The notes: generated by a model not told the origin, from the letters alone. A stretch of DNA of 34,346 nt from Candidatus Cloacimonadota bacterium (GCA_028681035.1 JAQUJJ010000025.1:1-34346), one strand, 5' to 3'. Shown: positions 15,021 through 24,696, counted from the first letter of the stretch. A program made the numbers and translations.

Positions 15021-16805
15021 ATGGGAAGAATTAACTACCAAGAGTTTAGCAAGAACGAGCTCATTTCCAGAATAAAACAACTGGAAAAGAAGAAATATGG
15101 ATTAATCTGGGAAGATAAATCGGAAGATGTGGCAGATGAATGTAGAATTTCGTTACCTATTCTCACTGAAGTAGCTGATTTAGAAATCAAAACCTCATTA
15201 AATCCTGCAGAACCGATGAACATTCTCATCGAGGGGGACAATTATCATGCATTATATGTGCTTTGTTTCACTCATAAAAGAAGCATCGATTTCATTTACA
15301 TAGATCCTCCATATAACACGGGGAAAGCAAAAGAGTGGAAATATAATGATAGATTTATTGACTCAAACGATCCCTATAAGCATAGCAAGTGGTTGTCATT
15401 CATGGATAAAAGGCTATCCTTGGCAAAGCAGTTATTAAAACCTCAAGGAATTATGTTCATTTCTATAGATGACCATGAACTACCTCGATTGCTACTACTC
15501 TGTGATAAGATATTTGGAGAGCAACAAGTGATTGCTTGTTTACCTACAATAATGAATTTAAAGGGAAATCAAGCACAGTTTGGATTCGCTGGCACTCACG
15601 AATACACCTTGGTTGTCGCAAAAAGTAAACAAGATGCTATGCTATATGAATATCATGAGACTGACGAAAATCTAACGGAATGGCTCGAAGACGAGATTGG
15701 GGCTTATAAAAAGGGAGCTCCTTTACAAGCAACTGGAACAGAGGCTACAAGAGAAACCCGTCCTCAGATGTTCTACCCAATTCTTGTATCAAATGATGTT
15801 GACTTAGTTACCACGATATCAGATAGCGAATACAAAAAAATATATGATGCGAACATGAAGTTGTTTGATGACACATATTTAGATAGATTGAAAGCAAAGT
15901 ATGAGGAATTGAATTACACCTTTGTCCTGCCCATGGCTGGAAATAGATTTGGGCGTTGGCGTTGGGGTTGGTCTCAAGATAATAAAAGAAAGCTTCAAAC
16001 GGATGTGTTAGTAAATAGAACCTCAAATGGAGTGACGTTGAGCAAAAAACAACGCCCCAAACTCGGAGATATTGTAACAAAAAAGCCAAAATCTTTCTTC
16101 TACAAACCATCTTACAGTAGCGGTAACGGGACGGCACTTTTAAAATCAATGTTTGGAAGTAAGGTCTTCGAAAATCCGAAACCGCTGGAATTGATAAAGG
16201 ACTTTATTCGTATTGGTTGCGATAAAGATGCGATTGTGCTAGATTTTTTTGCTGGATCTGGCACAACAGCGCAAGCCGTACTTGAGTTAAATCATTACGA
16301 GAAAAGAAGAATGCAGTTCATAATGGTAACAAACAATGAGAACAACATTTGCGAAGAAGTATGCTATCCTCGTATAAAAAAAGTAATCGATGGATGCAAC
16401 AACTCTGATCCCATACCCGCTAACGTAAAATACTACAGAACTGGATTTGTGCCGCAAGTTGTAACAGATCAACATAAGAGAGATTTAGTATTAAAAAGCA
16501 CAGAAATGCTATGTATGGTTGAAAACACATTTACTTTGGTTATTGACGAATACCCTCAATATCGAATCTACAAGATGGTAAACAAAGCAACTTTGATAAT
16601 CTATGATGAAGAATACATCTCAGAAAGTACTGCTAAACTCACAGAACTCCAACTAACCAATAAAGTAGTCATTTATGTGTTCAGTTATGATCATGAATAC
16701 AATGAAGAAGATTTTCAGGGAGTGCATAATGAGTTTGTGGTCAAACCAATTCCTGAAGTGATAATGAATGTCTATAGAAAGATAGCTAAGAGGAAGAAGC
16801 ATTGA
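15021..16805 (+). CDS. mod: Type III restriction-modification Mod-like DNA methyltransferase
   Basis: This 594-residue methyltransferase has the beta arrangement of type III Mod subunits: catalytic DPPYNTG at 95-101 comes before the S-adenosylmethionine-binding DFFAGSGTT at 408-416. The roughly 300 residues between hold the target-recognition domain. Residues ~460-594 form a C-terminal extension found in Mod-like proteins that contact Res. The first 25 residues form a short coiled coil. In type III systems Mod recognises a 5-6 bp site, methylates adenine on one strand and is also required for cleavage. It starts the cargo operon and overlaps the next gene by 4 bases. The AT-rich codon use differs sharply from the phage genes on both sides. 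Confidence 0.93.
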   Translation: MGRINYQEFSKNELISRIKQLEKKKYGLIWEDKSEDVADECRISLPILTEVADLEIKTSLNPAEPMNILIEGDNYHALYVLCFTHKRSIDFIYIDPPYNTGKAKEWKYNDRFIDSNDPYKHSKWLSFMDKRLSLAKQLLKPQGIMFISIDDHELPRLLLLCDKIFGEQQVIACLPTIMNLKGNQAQFGFAGTHEYTLVVAKSKQDAMLYEYHETDENLTEWLEDEIGAYKKGAPLQATGTEATRETRPQMFYPILVSNDVDLVTTISDSEYKKIYDANMKLFDDTYLDRLKAKYEELNYTFVLPMAGNRFGRWRWGWSQDNKRKLQTDVLVNRTSNGVTLSKKQRPKLGDIVTKKPKSFFYKPSYSSGNGTALLKSMFGSKVFENPKPLELIKDFIRIGCDKDAIVLDFFAGSGTTAQAVLELNHYEKRRMQFIMVTNNENNICEEVCYPRIKKVIDGCNNSDPIPANVKYYRTGFVPQVVTDQHKRDLVLKSTEMLCMVENTFTLVIDEYPQYRIYKMVNKATLIIYDEEYISESTAKLTELQLTNKVVIYVFSYDHEYNEEDFQGVHNEFVVKPIPEVIMNVYRKIAKRKKH

Positions 16806-19621
16806 AAAATATTGCGTATCAGCAGAAGTATATAAACAAACTTGCTACACAAGCCAAGGAATTCCTTGAAGATCAATATAGACAAGATAGCAATAGTGTT
16901 CTTGTCTTTAAAGCCCCAACTGGCTCTGGTAAGACATATATCATTTCTCAATGCTTAAATAAGATAGTAAAAGAGAAAGCCAATAGCATGCAGTTTTCTT
17001 TTATCTGGATATCTGTTAACTCTCTGCATGAGCAAAGCAGAAACAGCTTGATTAGATACTTTGAAGAGGAGAGATTGCTGGAGTGTATTAAAATCGATGA
17101 AATCCAGAATAACTCAATTGAAGAGAATGAGATAGTGTTTATCAATTGGGATAGTCTAATCAAGGAAAACAACACATTTAGGATTGATAATGAAAGAGGT
17201 TGGAATCTTAGGACCGTAGTTGAAAATACTAAAGAAGATGGCAGACAAATCATACTTATAATAGACGAAAGCCATCGTACTGCTAAGGCAGTTAAAGCAA
17301 AGGAAGTTATTGGAGAGATCTCACCTATACTAACTATCGAAATGACAGCAACCCCAATTCAGGTTAGTGGAGCATTGATTGAAATTCCTCTTAGAGAGAT
17401 AATTGCTGAAGGTATGATTAAAAAAGAGATTTACATAAATCCCGGGGCAGGCAATATATCTGAAAACAAAGACTTACTATCTTTAGCGATAAAAAAAAGG
17501 ACTCAAATCAAAAAGGAATATGAAGCACTTGATATCTCCATCAATCCTCTAATGCTTATTCAGGTTCCAAACAAGAAGAACAATGAAGCGACTAATCCAG
17601 AAGATTACATTATCGGTCTTCTTGCTGATCACGATATAACCACTTCTAACGGGAAACTAGCGATATGGCTATCTGAGGTTAAAGAAAATAAGGTGTTCGT
17701 GGAAAAGAATGACAGTGATGTTGATGTGCTGCTTTTTAAAGAAGCAATTGCAGTAGGATGGGACTGCCCACGAGCTACGATACTCTTTCTGCAGAGGGAA
17801 TGGAAACAGGATCGTTATGAGTTCAACATTCAAACTCTAGGCAGAATAATGCGTATGCCTGAACAAACTCATTACCCCAATAATCCAATTCTTAATATTG
17901 GTTATGTTTATTCCGCTTCAGACAACTTTTCTATAGTTCAGGAGTTAGCATCTGATTATGCCACAAATTTGATCCTAACAAGAGATGAGAACATTTATAA
18001 ACCCATAAGACTCGTAAGCGAGTTTATACGTCGAAAAAGAGAATTAACAAGATTATCTGGGGACTTTAAGAAATGTGTGTTTGAAGCATCCGCAGAATTA
18101 ATGATTGTTGACACAGTGAACACCAAGGTCACGAACCTTCAAAAAACCATAGGGATCAATGGATCAACATCAACGCTAGACGCTGAACAGACAATCAAAT
18201 TCAATAATGAAAGAGATATTTATAAAGACCTTAAAGAAGTATTCGATAGCTATGATCGATTTTGCAGTGATATGTCTGCTCCATATGCAAAAGCAAGGTC
18301 TACTAATATTATCAAATCTGCTTTACGATCCTTTTTTAAAGATAAGTTAAGTGTAAGCAATGAAGACATTATTGCAACTATTGCGATTCACCCGAATAAT
18401 AACCCATATATAAAACAATTACTTACACTTGCTAAAGAGAAGTATAAAAACCTTCCTGGTAAAGCTGAAGAAGTAGTCACCAATCACAATTGGGAGGTAC
18501 CTGAGGAAATTAGTATTTACACAGATACTCAAGTATTGGATGCATCTCATAAGTCTATTATAAAACAGAAGGAAGCAAGAAAACTGTTTGTGAAGAAGAA
18601 TAGAAATGGGAAAATTGAGTTATCGAGCCCTGAGCTTGACTTCATCACTTCTCTCGATGCAACGGACGATGACATTTTATGGTGGTATAAAAATTCACAT
18701 GGTGAGAGTAAATACCTCAGCATAGCATACAAGAAAAGCGATGGGCACTTTTATGGCTTCTATCCAGATTTTTTAGTAAGAACCAAGAAAGAAACATTGA
18801 TTATAGAAATCAAAGATGACAGAGATTTCAAAGTGGAGAATGCTCTTAAGTTACAGGCTGGCAAAGACTATGTAAAAAGGTTATATACACAGGGTGGTGT
18901 CAAGTTTTGGATAATATCACCATCAGATTATTATGTATTCTTTCAACTCCTTAAAGAGCAAAATATTGACCAGTTTAAGTCAACCTATGAATATATGTTA
19001 ACTGCTTGGTATATTAGCCAGAAGCAATTATCAGAAAGCAAACATATTAAAAGCAAGGACGATGACGATATACTAGAGTTCTATAATGAATTTGAAAAAA
19101 CTTTAGTAGAAAACGATGAACTGAAGGAGTACAATTCTTTCTTGATTCAAAACATTCAGGAAGCTCAAAATACTATTAAAGCCTTTAGAGACCAATCACA
19201 AGAAATAACTGCTAACTTCGTAGATATATCAAGTAAAATACGATTACCCTTCACGATATGCATTCTTGGGGACGTATCTTGCCAACGAAGTACCACTCAA
19301 AATCTCAACTCATACTTCCTAAAGCTTGGCATACCAACAAGTAAATGGAATATTGAGTTTGTAGGATCAAAGAAACTAAGAAACACCAATATTCTTAAGA
19401 CTCTCATTGAAGGCCAGAGCCGATATTCTTTAGTTATAACAGGTCAACTGCATCACCATAACTTGTCTGGAAATGATAAGGGTAATCTTATATCCGAGCT
19501 TAAAAAGGAGAAGTACGTTCCTCATGTGATTGGATGCAGTCCTCACGACCTACTAACTCCAGCGCAAGTAACTGAAGCATTAACAACGTATTTTACAACT
19601 TTTTTATACACAACCCCATAG
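16802..19621 (+). CDS. res: Type III restriction Res-like helicase-nuclease with C-terminal extension
   Basis: This 939-residue protein starts at a TTG that overlaps the Mod stop (TTGA), with AAGAGGAAG upstream. SF2 ATPase motifs are clear: GSGKT (41-45), DESH (~155), TATP (~182) and a motif V/VI region (AVGWDCPRATILF; QTLGRIMRMP). A PD-(D/E)XK nuclease follows at YPD (D656) with EIK (E669, K671). In type III enzymes ATP-driven sliding between two sites triggers cutting. Beyond the nuclease, some 250 more residues include a coiled coil (~755-800) and an alpha/beta domain (~810-939: ICILGDVSCQ, YSLVITGQLHHH, HVIGCSP). Ordinary Res subunits usually end near the nuclease. Both catalytic sites look intact. 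Confidence 0.92.
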   Translation: MKNIAYQQKYINKLATQAKEFLEDQYRQDSNSVLVFKAPTGSGKTYIISQCLNKIVKEKANSMQFSFIWISVNSLHEQSRNSLIRYFEEERLLECIKIDEIQNNSIEENEIVFINWDSLIKENNTFRIDNERGWNLRTVVENTKEDGRQIILIIDESHRTAKAVKAKEVIGEISPILTIEMTATPIQVSGALIEIPLREIIAEGMIKKEIYINPGAGNISENKDLLSLAIKKRTQIKKEYEALDISINPLMLIQVPNKKNNEATNPEDYIIGLLADHDITTSNGKLAIWLSEVKENKVFVEKNDSDVDVLLFKEAIAVGWDCPRATILFLQREWKQDRYEFNIQTLGRIMRMPEQTHYPNNPILNIGYVYSASDNFSIVQELASDYATNLILTRDENIYKPIRLVSEFIRRKRELTRLSGDFKKCVFEASAELMIVDTVNTKVTNLQKTIGINGSTSTLDAEQTIKFNNERDIYKDLKEVFDSYDRFCSDMSAPYAKARSTNIIKSALRSFFKDKLSVSNEDIIATIAIHPNNNPYIKQLLTLAKEKYKNLPGKAEEVVTNHNWEVPEEISIYTDTQVLDASHKSIIKQKEARKLFVKKNRNGKIELSSPELDFITSLDATDDDILWWYKNSHGESKYLSIAYKKSDGHFYGFYPDFLVRTKKETLIIEIKDDRDFKVENALKLQAGKDYVKRLYTQGGVKFWIISPSDYYVFFQLLKEQNIDQFKSTYEYMLTAWYISQKQLSESKHIKSKDDDDILEFYNEFEKTLVENDELKEYNSFLIQNIQEAQNTIKAFRDQSQEITANFVDISSKIRLPFTICILGDVSCQRSTTQNLNSYFLKLGIPTSKWNIEFVGSKKLRNTNILKTLIEGQSRYSLVITGQLHHHNLSGNDKGNLISELKKEKYVPHVIGCSPHDLLTPAQVTEALTTYFTTFLYTTP

Positions 19622-19628
19622 AGTAGTA

Positions 19629-21692
19629 ATGAGTGAGGTTATCATGACAAACAATACAAATGGTATTACATTCCCAACTTTGAATAGAATTCGTGTTATT
19701 GGTTATAGCCTGTATAAAAAGGACATTGATTATTCTTTTGTCGATGGCATAAACTTGATTATTGGTGGTAATGGAATGGGGAAAACCACCTTTATTAATA
19801 TATTGCGATATGCTTTAGTAGGAGCTTATCGAACTCATACGAGATTCGAAAGAACATATGATGAAAAGAGAATCATCAGGCGAAAACCAATGCATGCAAC
19901 TTATTTTCAGAACAGAATGAAAACGAGGGGGGTAAACGAGAATTCTGTTGTAATATTGAATTTCAGCATTGGAAGCGTTTCTATTGAGATAACCCGTAGC
20001 CTTTATGAGCACATTGTGAAGAAAGTGATTGTTACTGAAAACGGAATACCTTATCTCGTTGAAGGAGAAGAGTTAATTCAGAGCAAGTACGATCGATTAA
20101 TCACTTCAATGAATAACGTAAAACAGAGTAAAGTTAAGAATCAGAAGGATAGTCATAATGATATAGCAATAGCCAACCTATTGCAAAATAAATATGAGAC
20201 AATGGTCAGTAAATTAACAGGACTGACAAGCTTCGATGCTTTTATTTTCTTTGTGATCAATATATTTATATTTGATGAAGAAAGGGCTACAATCTTTTGG
20301 GAAGATAAAAATTCATCTGATCTCACAATACAAGAGTATTTAACGGCTTACTTACTTTCTGATTTGTCAACACAACTAGAGGAGTTAAGTTTTGAAGCTA
20401 AATACCTTGACAGCAGAATTCGGCATTTATCTGAAGAAAAGAAACCTCTACAAAGACTCCTTGACGAAATATACACGGATAAAACCAAGAAAAGTGATGA
20501 TACGGGAGACTTACTCGCTCAAAAAGATAACATTCTAAATAGGATAACCAGAATTGATGAGAAAAGATCATCACTAGAATTCGAGATCAAAAGCGCAAAA
20601 TCAAAAGAAGAATCGATATCCCTTGAGATTACAACACTTAATGAGAAGTGCGAAAATGCAATTAATGATAAGTACAGAACTTTGTTTGGGGAATTGAATG
20701 ACCAGTATAATTTGTTTCTAAGAATGTTAAGAGATAGGCACACCTGTCCTCTGTGTAAATCTGAGGTAGATATCGAATTATCTAAAGATAAACTTGAGTA
20801 CAAGTCTTGCTTTCTCTGTGGTAGTCAGCTTATAAGTCAAGAGCAGTTTAATCCTAATACGCTAAATGAACTAGTATCGTTGAAATCACGTAAACAAGCT
20901 AATCTACAGGCTGCTGTAAATACCCGGCTCAGGAAAATGCAGGAGTTGGATGAGCTAGACGCTGAACTCCGAAAACTTCGGAGAGATCTTTCAGAAATTA
21001 ACCAGAAGGTGAGAGATAAGGAAAGACTAGAGATCAAGGACAAAACAATCGGATTAGATAATGAGTACAACGCCATATTGAATAAAATATCAGAAATTGA
21101 AGATAAAATGGAAAAACGCAAACTTGAAAAAAGCGATACACTTTCTCATCTTAACATATTAAATCATGAACTCAACCAAAAAAGAACTGATTTCACCCAG
21201 AAACTATCATCTACCTTTACTAAATATGCTGAGCTATTTATCCCAAACAGGTGTAGACTTCAATACAGTAAAAATGCTTATAATGCAAAGTATAAGTGCT
21301 ATATCCCAGTTATAGGTGGTATTCCTAGATACGCTAAAGATGAATTATCGGAGTCACAAGCCTTCTTTATTGAGCAGTCTTTTAGATTGAGTTTCTTAGA
21401 TAACTTTTACACACATAGATCATTTTTTATCTTTGAGACCCCGGATTCAAGTTTAGACGTAGCTTTCTCGAGACGTGCTGCCGATACACTGCTTCTTTTC
21501 CTAGATAAACCAAACAGTTTAATCGTAACTTTTAACTATGGCAATAGCGATTTTCTTATGCATATTACACAAAGGCTACCCAATGACAGAATCGGATACT
21601 TAGACATGATAGAATATGGGTATCAATCTGAGACACAACAATCTGACGAGATACTAGAAAAGGCACGTAACCAATTTTTGGAGATGATATGA
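19629..21692 (+). CDS. Rad50/SMC-like ABC ATPase of a defence system
   Basis: This ATPase is up to 687 residues. ATG at 19629 has a weak ribosome site; a second ATG at 19644 has GAGTGAGG upstream and may be the true start (682 residues). Using the first numbering: Walker A GGNGMGKTT (46-54), coiled-coil arms (~245-360 and ~410-540), zinc-hook-like CxxC pairs at C373/C376 and C394/C397 at the arm tip, the ABC signature LSESQ (573-577), and Walker B plus D-loop FFIFETPDSSLD (E603, D610). This is the build of Rad50-type ATPases in ABC three-component and Lamassu-like systems, where it is thought to sense aberrant or invading DNA and license a nuclease. It lies 7 bases after res and overlaps the next gene (ATGA). 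Confidence 0.9.
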   Translation: MSEVIMTNNTNGITFPTLNRIRVIGYSLYKKDIDYSFVDGINLIIGGNGMGKTTFINILRYALVGAYRTHTRFERTYDEKRIIRRKPMHATYFQNRMKTRGVNENSVVILNFSIGSVSIEITRSLYEHIVKKVIVTENGIPYLVEGEELIQSKYDRLITSMNNVKQSKVKNQKDSHNDIAIANLLQNKYETMVSKLTGLTSFDAFIFFVINIFIFDEERATIFWEDKNSSDLTIQEYLTAYLLSDLSTQLEELSFEAKYLDSRIRHLSEEKKPLQRLLDEIYTDKTKKSDDTGDLLAQKDNILNRITRIDEKRSSLEFEIKSAKSKEESISLEITTLNEKCENAINDKYRTLFGELNDQYNLFLRMLRDRHTCPLCKSEVDIELSKDKLEYKSCFLCGSQLISQEQFNPNTLNELVSLKSRKQANLQAAVNTRLRKMQELDELDAELRKLRRDLSEINQKVRDKERLEIKDKTIGLDNEYNAILNKISEIEDKMEKRKLEKSDTLSHLNILNHELNQKRTDFTQKLSSTFTKYAELFIPNRCRLQYSKNAYNAKYKCYIPVIGGIPRYAKDELSESQAFFIEQSFRLSFLDNFYTHRSFFIFETPDSSLDVAFSRRAADTLLLFLDKPNSLIVTFNYGNSDFLMHITQRLPNDRIGYLDMIEYGYQSETQQSDEILEKARNQFLEMI

Positions 21693-22336
21693 GAACTAAT
21701 GAAGATGATAAACAGGTCGCTCTTCACCTGCTACTACTTTTATTTCATGCTAAAAGGATGAACTGGGAGGAAGTAAACAAGCTATATATCAATTGGTCAA
21801 TGTACCTTATTAACACTCTGGTTCACTTTTATAACCAGGATAATGGTGATGACGACTTGCAAGAACTACCTCAACTATATGAGTTTGTCTTAGATTCGAC
21901 CTCTCCAAAGAGCGATATTGTGAATAGATCTCTTGATATTCTTGCTCTAAATAAGTACATACTATCCGTCGATAATCCCACTATTACAGAGAAAGGTATC
22001 GAAGCAGTAACCAAATTGCTTCTTCCCGATTCAACTATGAAATCGATAGCTCAATGGATTGATATAATGGTATCCTTACAAAGTATTTATGGTTATGAAC
22101 AACTATTTCGGTTTATTTATCGAGATCCTGAATTCAAGAGCAAGTTAAAAGCTCTAGACGATGTACTGGAAACTAGCAATCCTTTGAACGAGACCATTCT
22201 TTTTTTAAATGAATTCAAATCAGCATACGACGAAATTCTGAAAACGAATAATATACCTGCGGCAGTATCACCTAAGGAGTATTTGATAGGGTATTTTGGG
22301 TATGTATTTGATTTGATAAAACGAGGAGAAGAATGA
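21689..22336 (+). CDS. Small helical middle component of the ABC-linked module
   Basis: This 215-residue protein is helical and acidic, with no catalytic motif. The segment SLDILALNKYIL-SVDNPTITEKGIEAVTKLLL (~88-125) has the spacing of a winged-helix-like or similar small fold: a Leu-rich helix, a short strand, then 'ITEKG'. That is the pattern of the 'middle component' proteins that sit between ABC ATPase and effector in three-component systems, and it also resembles the small LmuC-type partner of Lamassu. I infer that it bridges the ATPase and the nuclease. Both its start and its stop overlap neighbours by ATGA, so three proteins are made in step. Confidence 0.7.
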   Translation: MRTNEDDKQVALHLLLLLFHAKRMNWEEVNKLYINWSMYLINTLVHFYNQDNGDDDLQELPQLYEFVLDSTSPKSDIVNRSLDILALNKYILSVDNPTITEKGIEAVTKLLLPDSTMKSIAQWIDIMVSLQSIYGYEQLFRFIYRDPEFKSKLKALDDVLETSNPLNETILFLNEFKSAYDEILKTNNIPAAVSPKEYLIGYFGYVFDLIKRGEE

Positions 22337-23385
22337 TTATAAACAAGGATACTATTAATTCAATCAAAGAAGAGACTTCTCAGTGCTTAGCGAGGGAAAT
22401 AGGTGAGAACTATGCCCTGCTTATGGGGAGAGTAATACCAAATATTGATAATGCAAGAGCTGATAATAGATTTTTTGTTGTTTCAATACCTATCAATCAG
22501 ATAAAGACAGACGGATTAGATATAGAAGACTTACCTCAAAAAACTTCACACTTATTGGGTCGAGTAAAGAATTGTTGCTATATTGAGATAGATAATCATG
22601 TTGACGTGATTCATACTGGTGATTTAGTCTTAATGGAATCGGATGTTCATACTATGAGCACTGGTGAGCAAGATTCCATATTCATATACTTTCATGAAAG
22701 AAACGACCAGACTCCTTCCTCGTACAACGTTTATTTTCGAGGGTCTGTGCTAAAGAAAACGCATGTATTTGATAACCCTAAGGACTCACAAAGATATAAA
22801 CAACTAATCTCCATGAGTAGTATAGATCATCTGTTTAATAAGTACCAAGATTCGTTGAATTTTGCATTGCTAAACAATCTATTCTTTCTAACAGATAGAG
22901 AAAAAAATAAAGAACAAAAAAAAACCAAGAATTTGCTTAGACGGGCACCAGAGGAGTTGTTCAAGAAGCACTTTATTCAGTTTGTCAGAGATAATAGCTC
23001 AATGCAACCCTTAACTGAACATCAAATGATTATTGAGGATAAGCGTTGTGATGTATTGTTAGAGGAGTCATCAAAGTTTGTAATGATCGAGATAAAGTGG
23101 ATGGGGCAAAGCATCGGCAATCCAGATAAAAAAAATTCATATCAATATAAAATTGAAAGGGTAGAAGACGGTATAGAACAGATACTCCGGTATCTTTTTA
23201 TAGGACAGAAAGAATTGAGAGATTTAAACGCAGGCTATTTAGTGGTGTACGACGCGAGAGTTGACAAAGATGTTAACCATGAAAAGCTCCAAACATATAC
23301 CAAGCAACACATTGATGAACATGGCTACCAAGTGATTTCTGATAATTATTACGAAGGGTATAGAATATTCAATGTAAACGAATAG
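22333..23385 (+). CDS. PD-(D/E)XK nuclease, probable effector of the cargo operon
   Basis: This 350-residue protein closes the operon, starting at an ATGA overlap with GAGGAG upstream. The C-terminal half carries a restriction-endonuclease-like core: an E in EELFKKHF (~217), D240 in RCDVLLEE and E253/K255 in MIEIKW, the same D-X12-E-X-K spacing as in the Res nuclease. A QYKIERVEDGIEQILRY helix follows. The N-terminal ~190 residues are beta-rich (FFVVSIP, CCYIEIDN, IFIYFHER) and look like a sensor or oligomerisation domain. I infer that it is the DNA-cutting effector controlled by the ABC ATPase. It could instead be a second, modification-dependent restriction enzyme. Confidence 0.8.
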   Translation: MIINKDTINSIKEETSQCLAREIGENYALLMGRVIPNIDNARADNRFFVVSIPINQIKTDGLDIEDLPQKTSHLLGRVKNCCYIEIDNHVDVIHTGDLVLMESDVHTMSTGEQDSIFIYFHERNDQTPSSYNVYFRGSVLKKTHVFDNPKDSQRYKQLISMSSIDHLFNKYQDSLNFALLNNLFFLTDREKNKEQKKTKNLLRRAPEELFKKHFIQFVRDNSSMQPLTEHQMIIEDKRCDVLLEESSKFVMIEIKWMGQSIGNPDKKNSYQYKIERVEDGIEQILRYLFIGQKELRDLNAGYLVVYDARVDKDVNHEKLQTYTKQHIDEHGYQVISDNYYEGYRIFNVNE

Positions 23386-23388
23386 TGC

Positions 23389-24696
23389 TTACTTATTGTA
23401 TTCTAGCACAATAACGCTTTCTTTCAGTTTTGATACTGACAACTTCTGTTGCCCACTTGATTTAAGCCATCTGGCGGTACGAATGTCAATACAACGATAT
23501 CCTTCTCTTTCGGCTAATTCAGCACAAATTTCATCAACGTGAATTACGTTGCCATAATATGCCGAATTCGCTATATTCAAGTATATCTTACTACGAGCGG
23601 TTAGCTTATTCTTCATCGAGCGTAACAAGTCCCGCAAATCTACGAAATAGCCCTGAATCATCTCTATCAAATTCGGATTCCAGAAATTCGATCTGTGTAA
23701 TTCTATCTGTTTAATAACGTTACTCAATTCTTTGACTTGTAGGTTTTCTGATTTTCCCCAGTTTACTTGGACATGAGATCTAAGAGTTTTTCTTCTTAAA
23801 TCATATATATCTCTTTGCGCCTTTGCAAATCCAAGCATCCATAGTTCAAGAATATAAATATCAGTGTAATCTCTTGAGTTTAAATAGGGTGGTGAAGTTA
23901 TAACGAGATTAACAGATCGATTCGGAACTGCTTTATCAAGAAGATTTCTAGAGTCTCCTAAAAAGCATCTATCTTTATTCGTCATAGTCGATCTGCCGTG
24001 TTTTCCTCGTTCAATATCCTCTACATCTGGAATGATGTTGTCATGTACATGTGCCATAAATGCATTAAATACATCCTGATAGCTGACTCTCTGTTTGTCT
24101 TTCCAATTTGCTTTATATGATAAACACTTACCATTTCGATACAAGTTACTTAAAGGTACAAGTAAAGATGCGTAGACAATGTTGAAGAGATTCCTATAAG
24201 GCTGATCAATTATGTTATTGATTAATTTATGCAAATCGTTAAATGCCAAAAATGCATCAATATCAAAATTCCATTTATCAACGAGACCATTGTCAACAAT
24301 GAACTTTTTCTCAGCAAGCATGTCCAGAGAAGGGGGTATTTTATCTAATTCGTCGGGGCTTATATTGCTGAGTTTATCTAATTCTTTGCATAAGATAGTT
24401 CGAGAATATGTATTATTCATTTTTACGGTGGAGAGTAGGTGTAAAAATGGGTTTACCTCTATCGAGTAGCATTCGATATTCCTTAGCTGCATTTCTAAAG
24501 GAGTTGTACCGCTCCCACAAAATGGATCAAGGCAGATAATATTATCTGTTTCTTGCTCAGCTAGGACCGAATTAATAAACTCAACTGAATATCCTTCCAC
24601 AAATGGGAACCATCTATGGACTCTCTCAGTCTTGTTTAAATTGAAGTCCATAACTTTGCCATAGACTTTCGAATAATCGCTAATCGGTAAATTCAT
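23389..24696 (-). CDS. Alpha-type DNA methyltransferase (N6-adenine or N4-cytosine)
   Basis: This 435-residue methyltransferase has S-adenosylmethionine-binding DPFCGSGTT at 57-65 and, 200 residues later, catalytic SPPY at 268-271 followed by LNSRDY. Motif I before motif IV with a large insert between them is the alpha arrangement, in which the insert recognises the target. SPPY is common in N4-cytosine enzymes but also occurs in N6-adenine ones. The gene is convergent with the defence operon (stops 4 bases apart) and equally AT-rich, so it probably travelled with it. GGAGAG lies 5 bases before the ATG. No partner nuclease reads alongside it. It may protect against the operon's own second nuclease or be a stand-alone modification enzyme. 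Confidence 0.9.
   Translation of the reverse strand: MNLPISDYSKVYGKVMDFNLNKTERVHRWFPFVEGYSVEFINSVLAEQETDNIICLDPFCGSGTTPLEMQLRNIECYSIEVNPFLHLLSTVKMNNTYSRTILCKELDKLSNISPDELDKIPPSLDMLAEKKFIVDNGLVDKWNFDIDAFLAFNDLHKLINNIIDQPYRNLFNIVYASLLVPLSNLYRNGKCLSYKANWKDKQRVSYQDVFNAFMAHVHDNIIPDVEDIERGKHGRSTMTNKDRCFLGDSRNLLDKAVPNRSVNLVITSPPYLNSRDYTDIYILELWMLGFAKAQRDIYDLRRKTLRSHVQVNWGKSENLQVKELSNVIKQIELHRSNFWNPNLIEMIQGYFVDLRDLLRSMKNKLTARSKIYLNIANSAYYGNVIHVDEICAELAEREGYRCIDIRTARWLKSSGQQKLSVSKLKESVIVLEYNK

Noticed and set aside
19629..23385. Calling genes 3-5 a standard Lamassu system
   Set aside because: The parts are similar, but gene order differs from the usual effector-first order as I know it and Mod/Res are coupled to it. 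Only a profile search could decide.
15021..24696. Calling the cargo a BREX or DISARM system
   Set aside because: The helicase and methyltransferase are type III Res and Mod in layout. No PglZ phosphatase, BrxL/BrxC or DUF1998 and PLD proteins are present.
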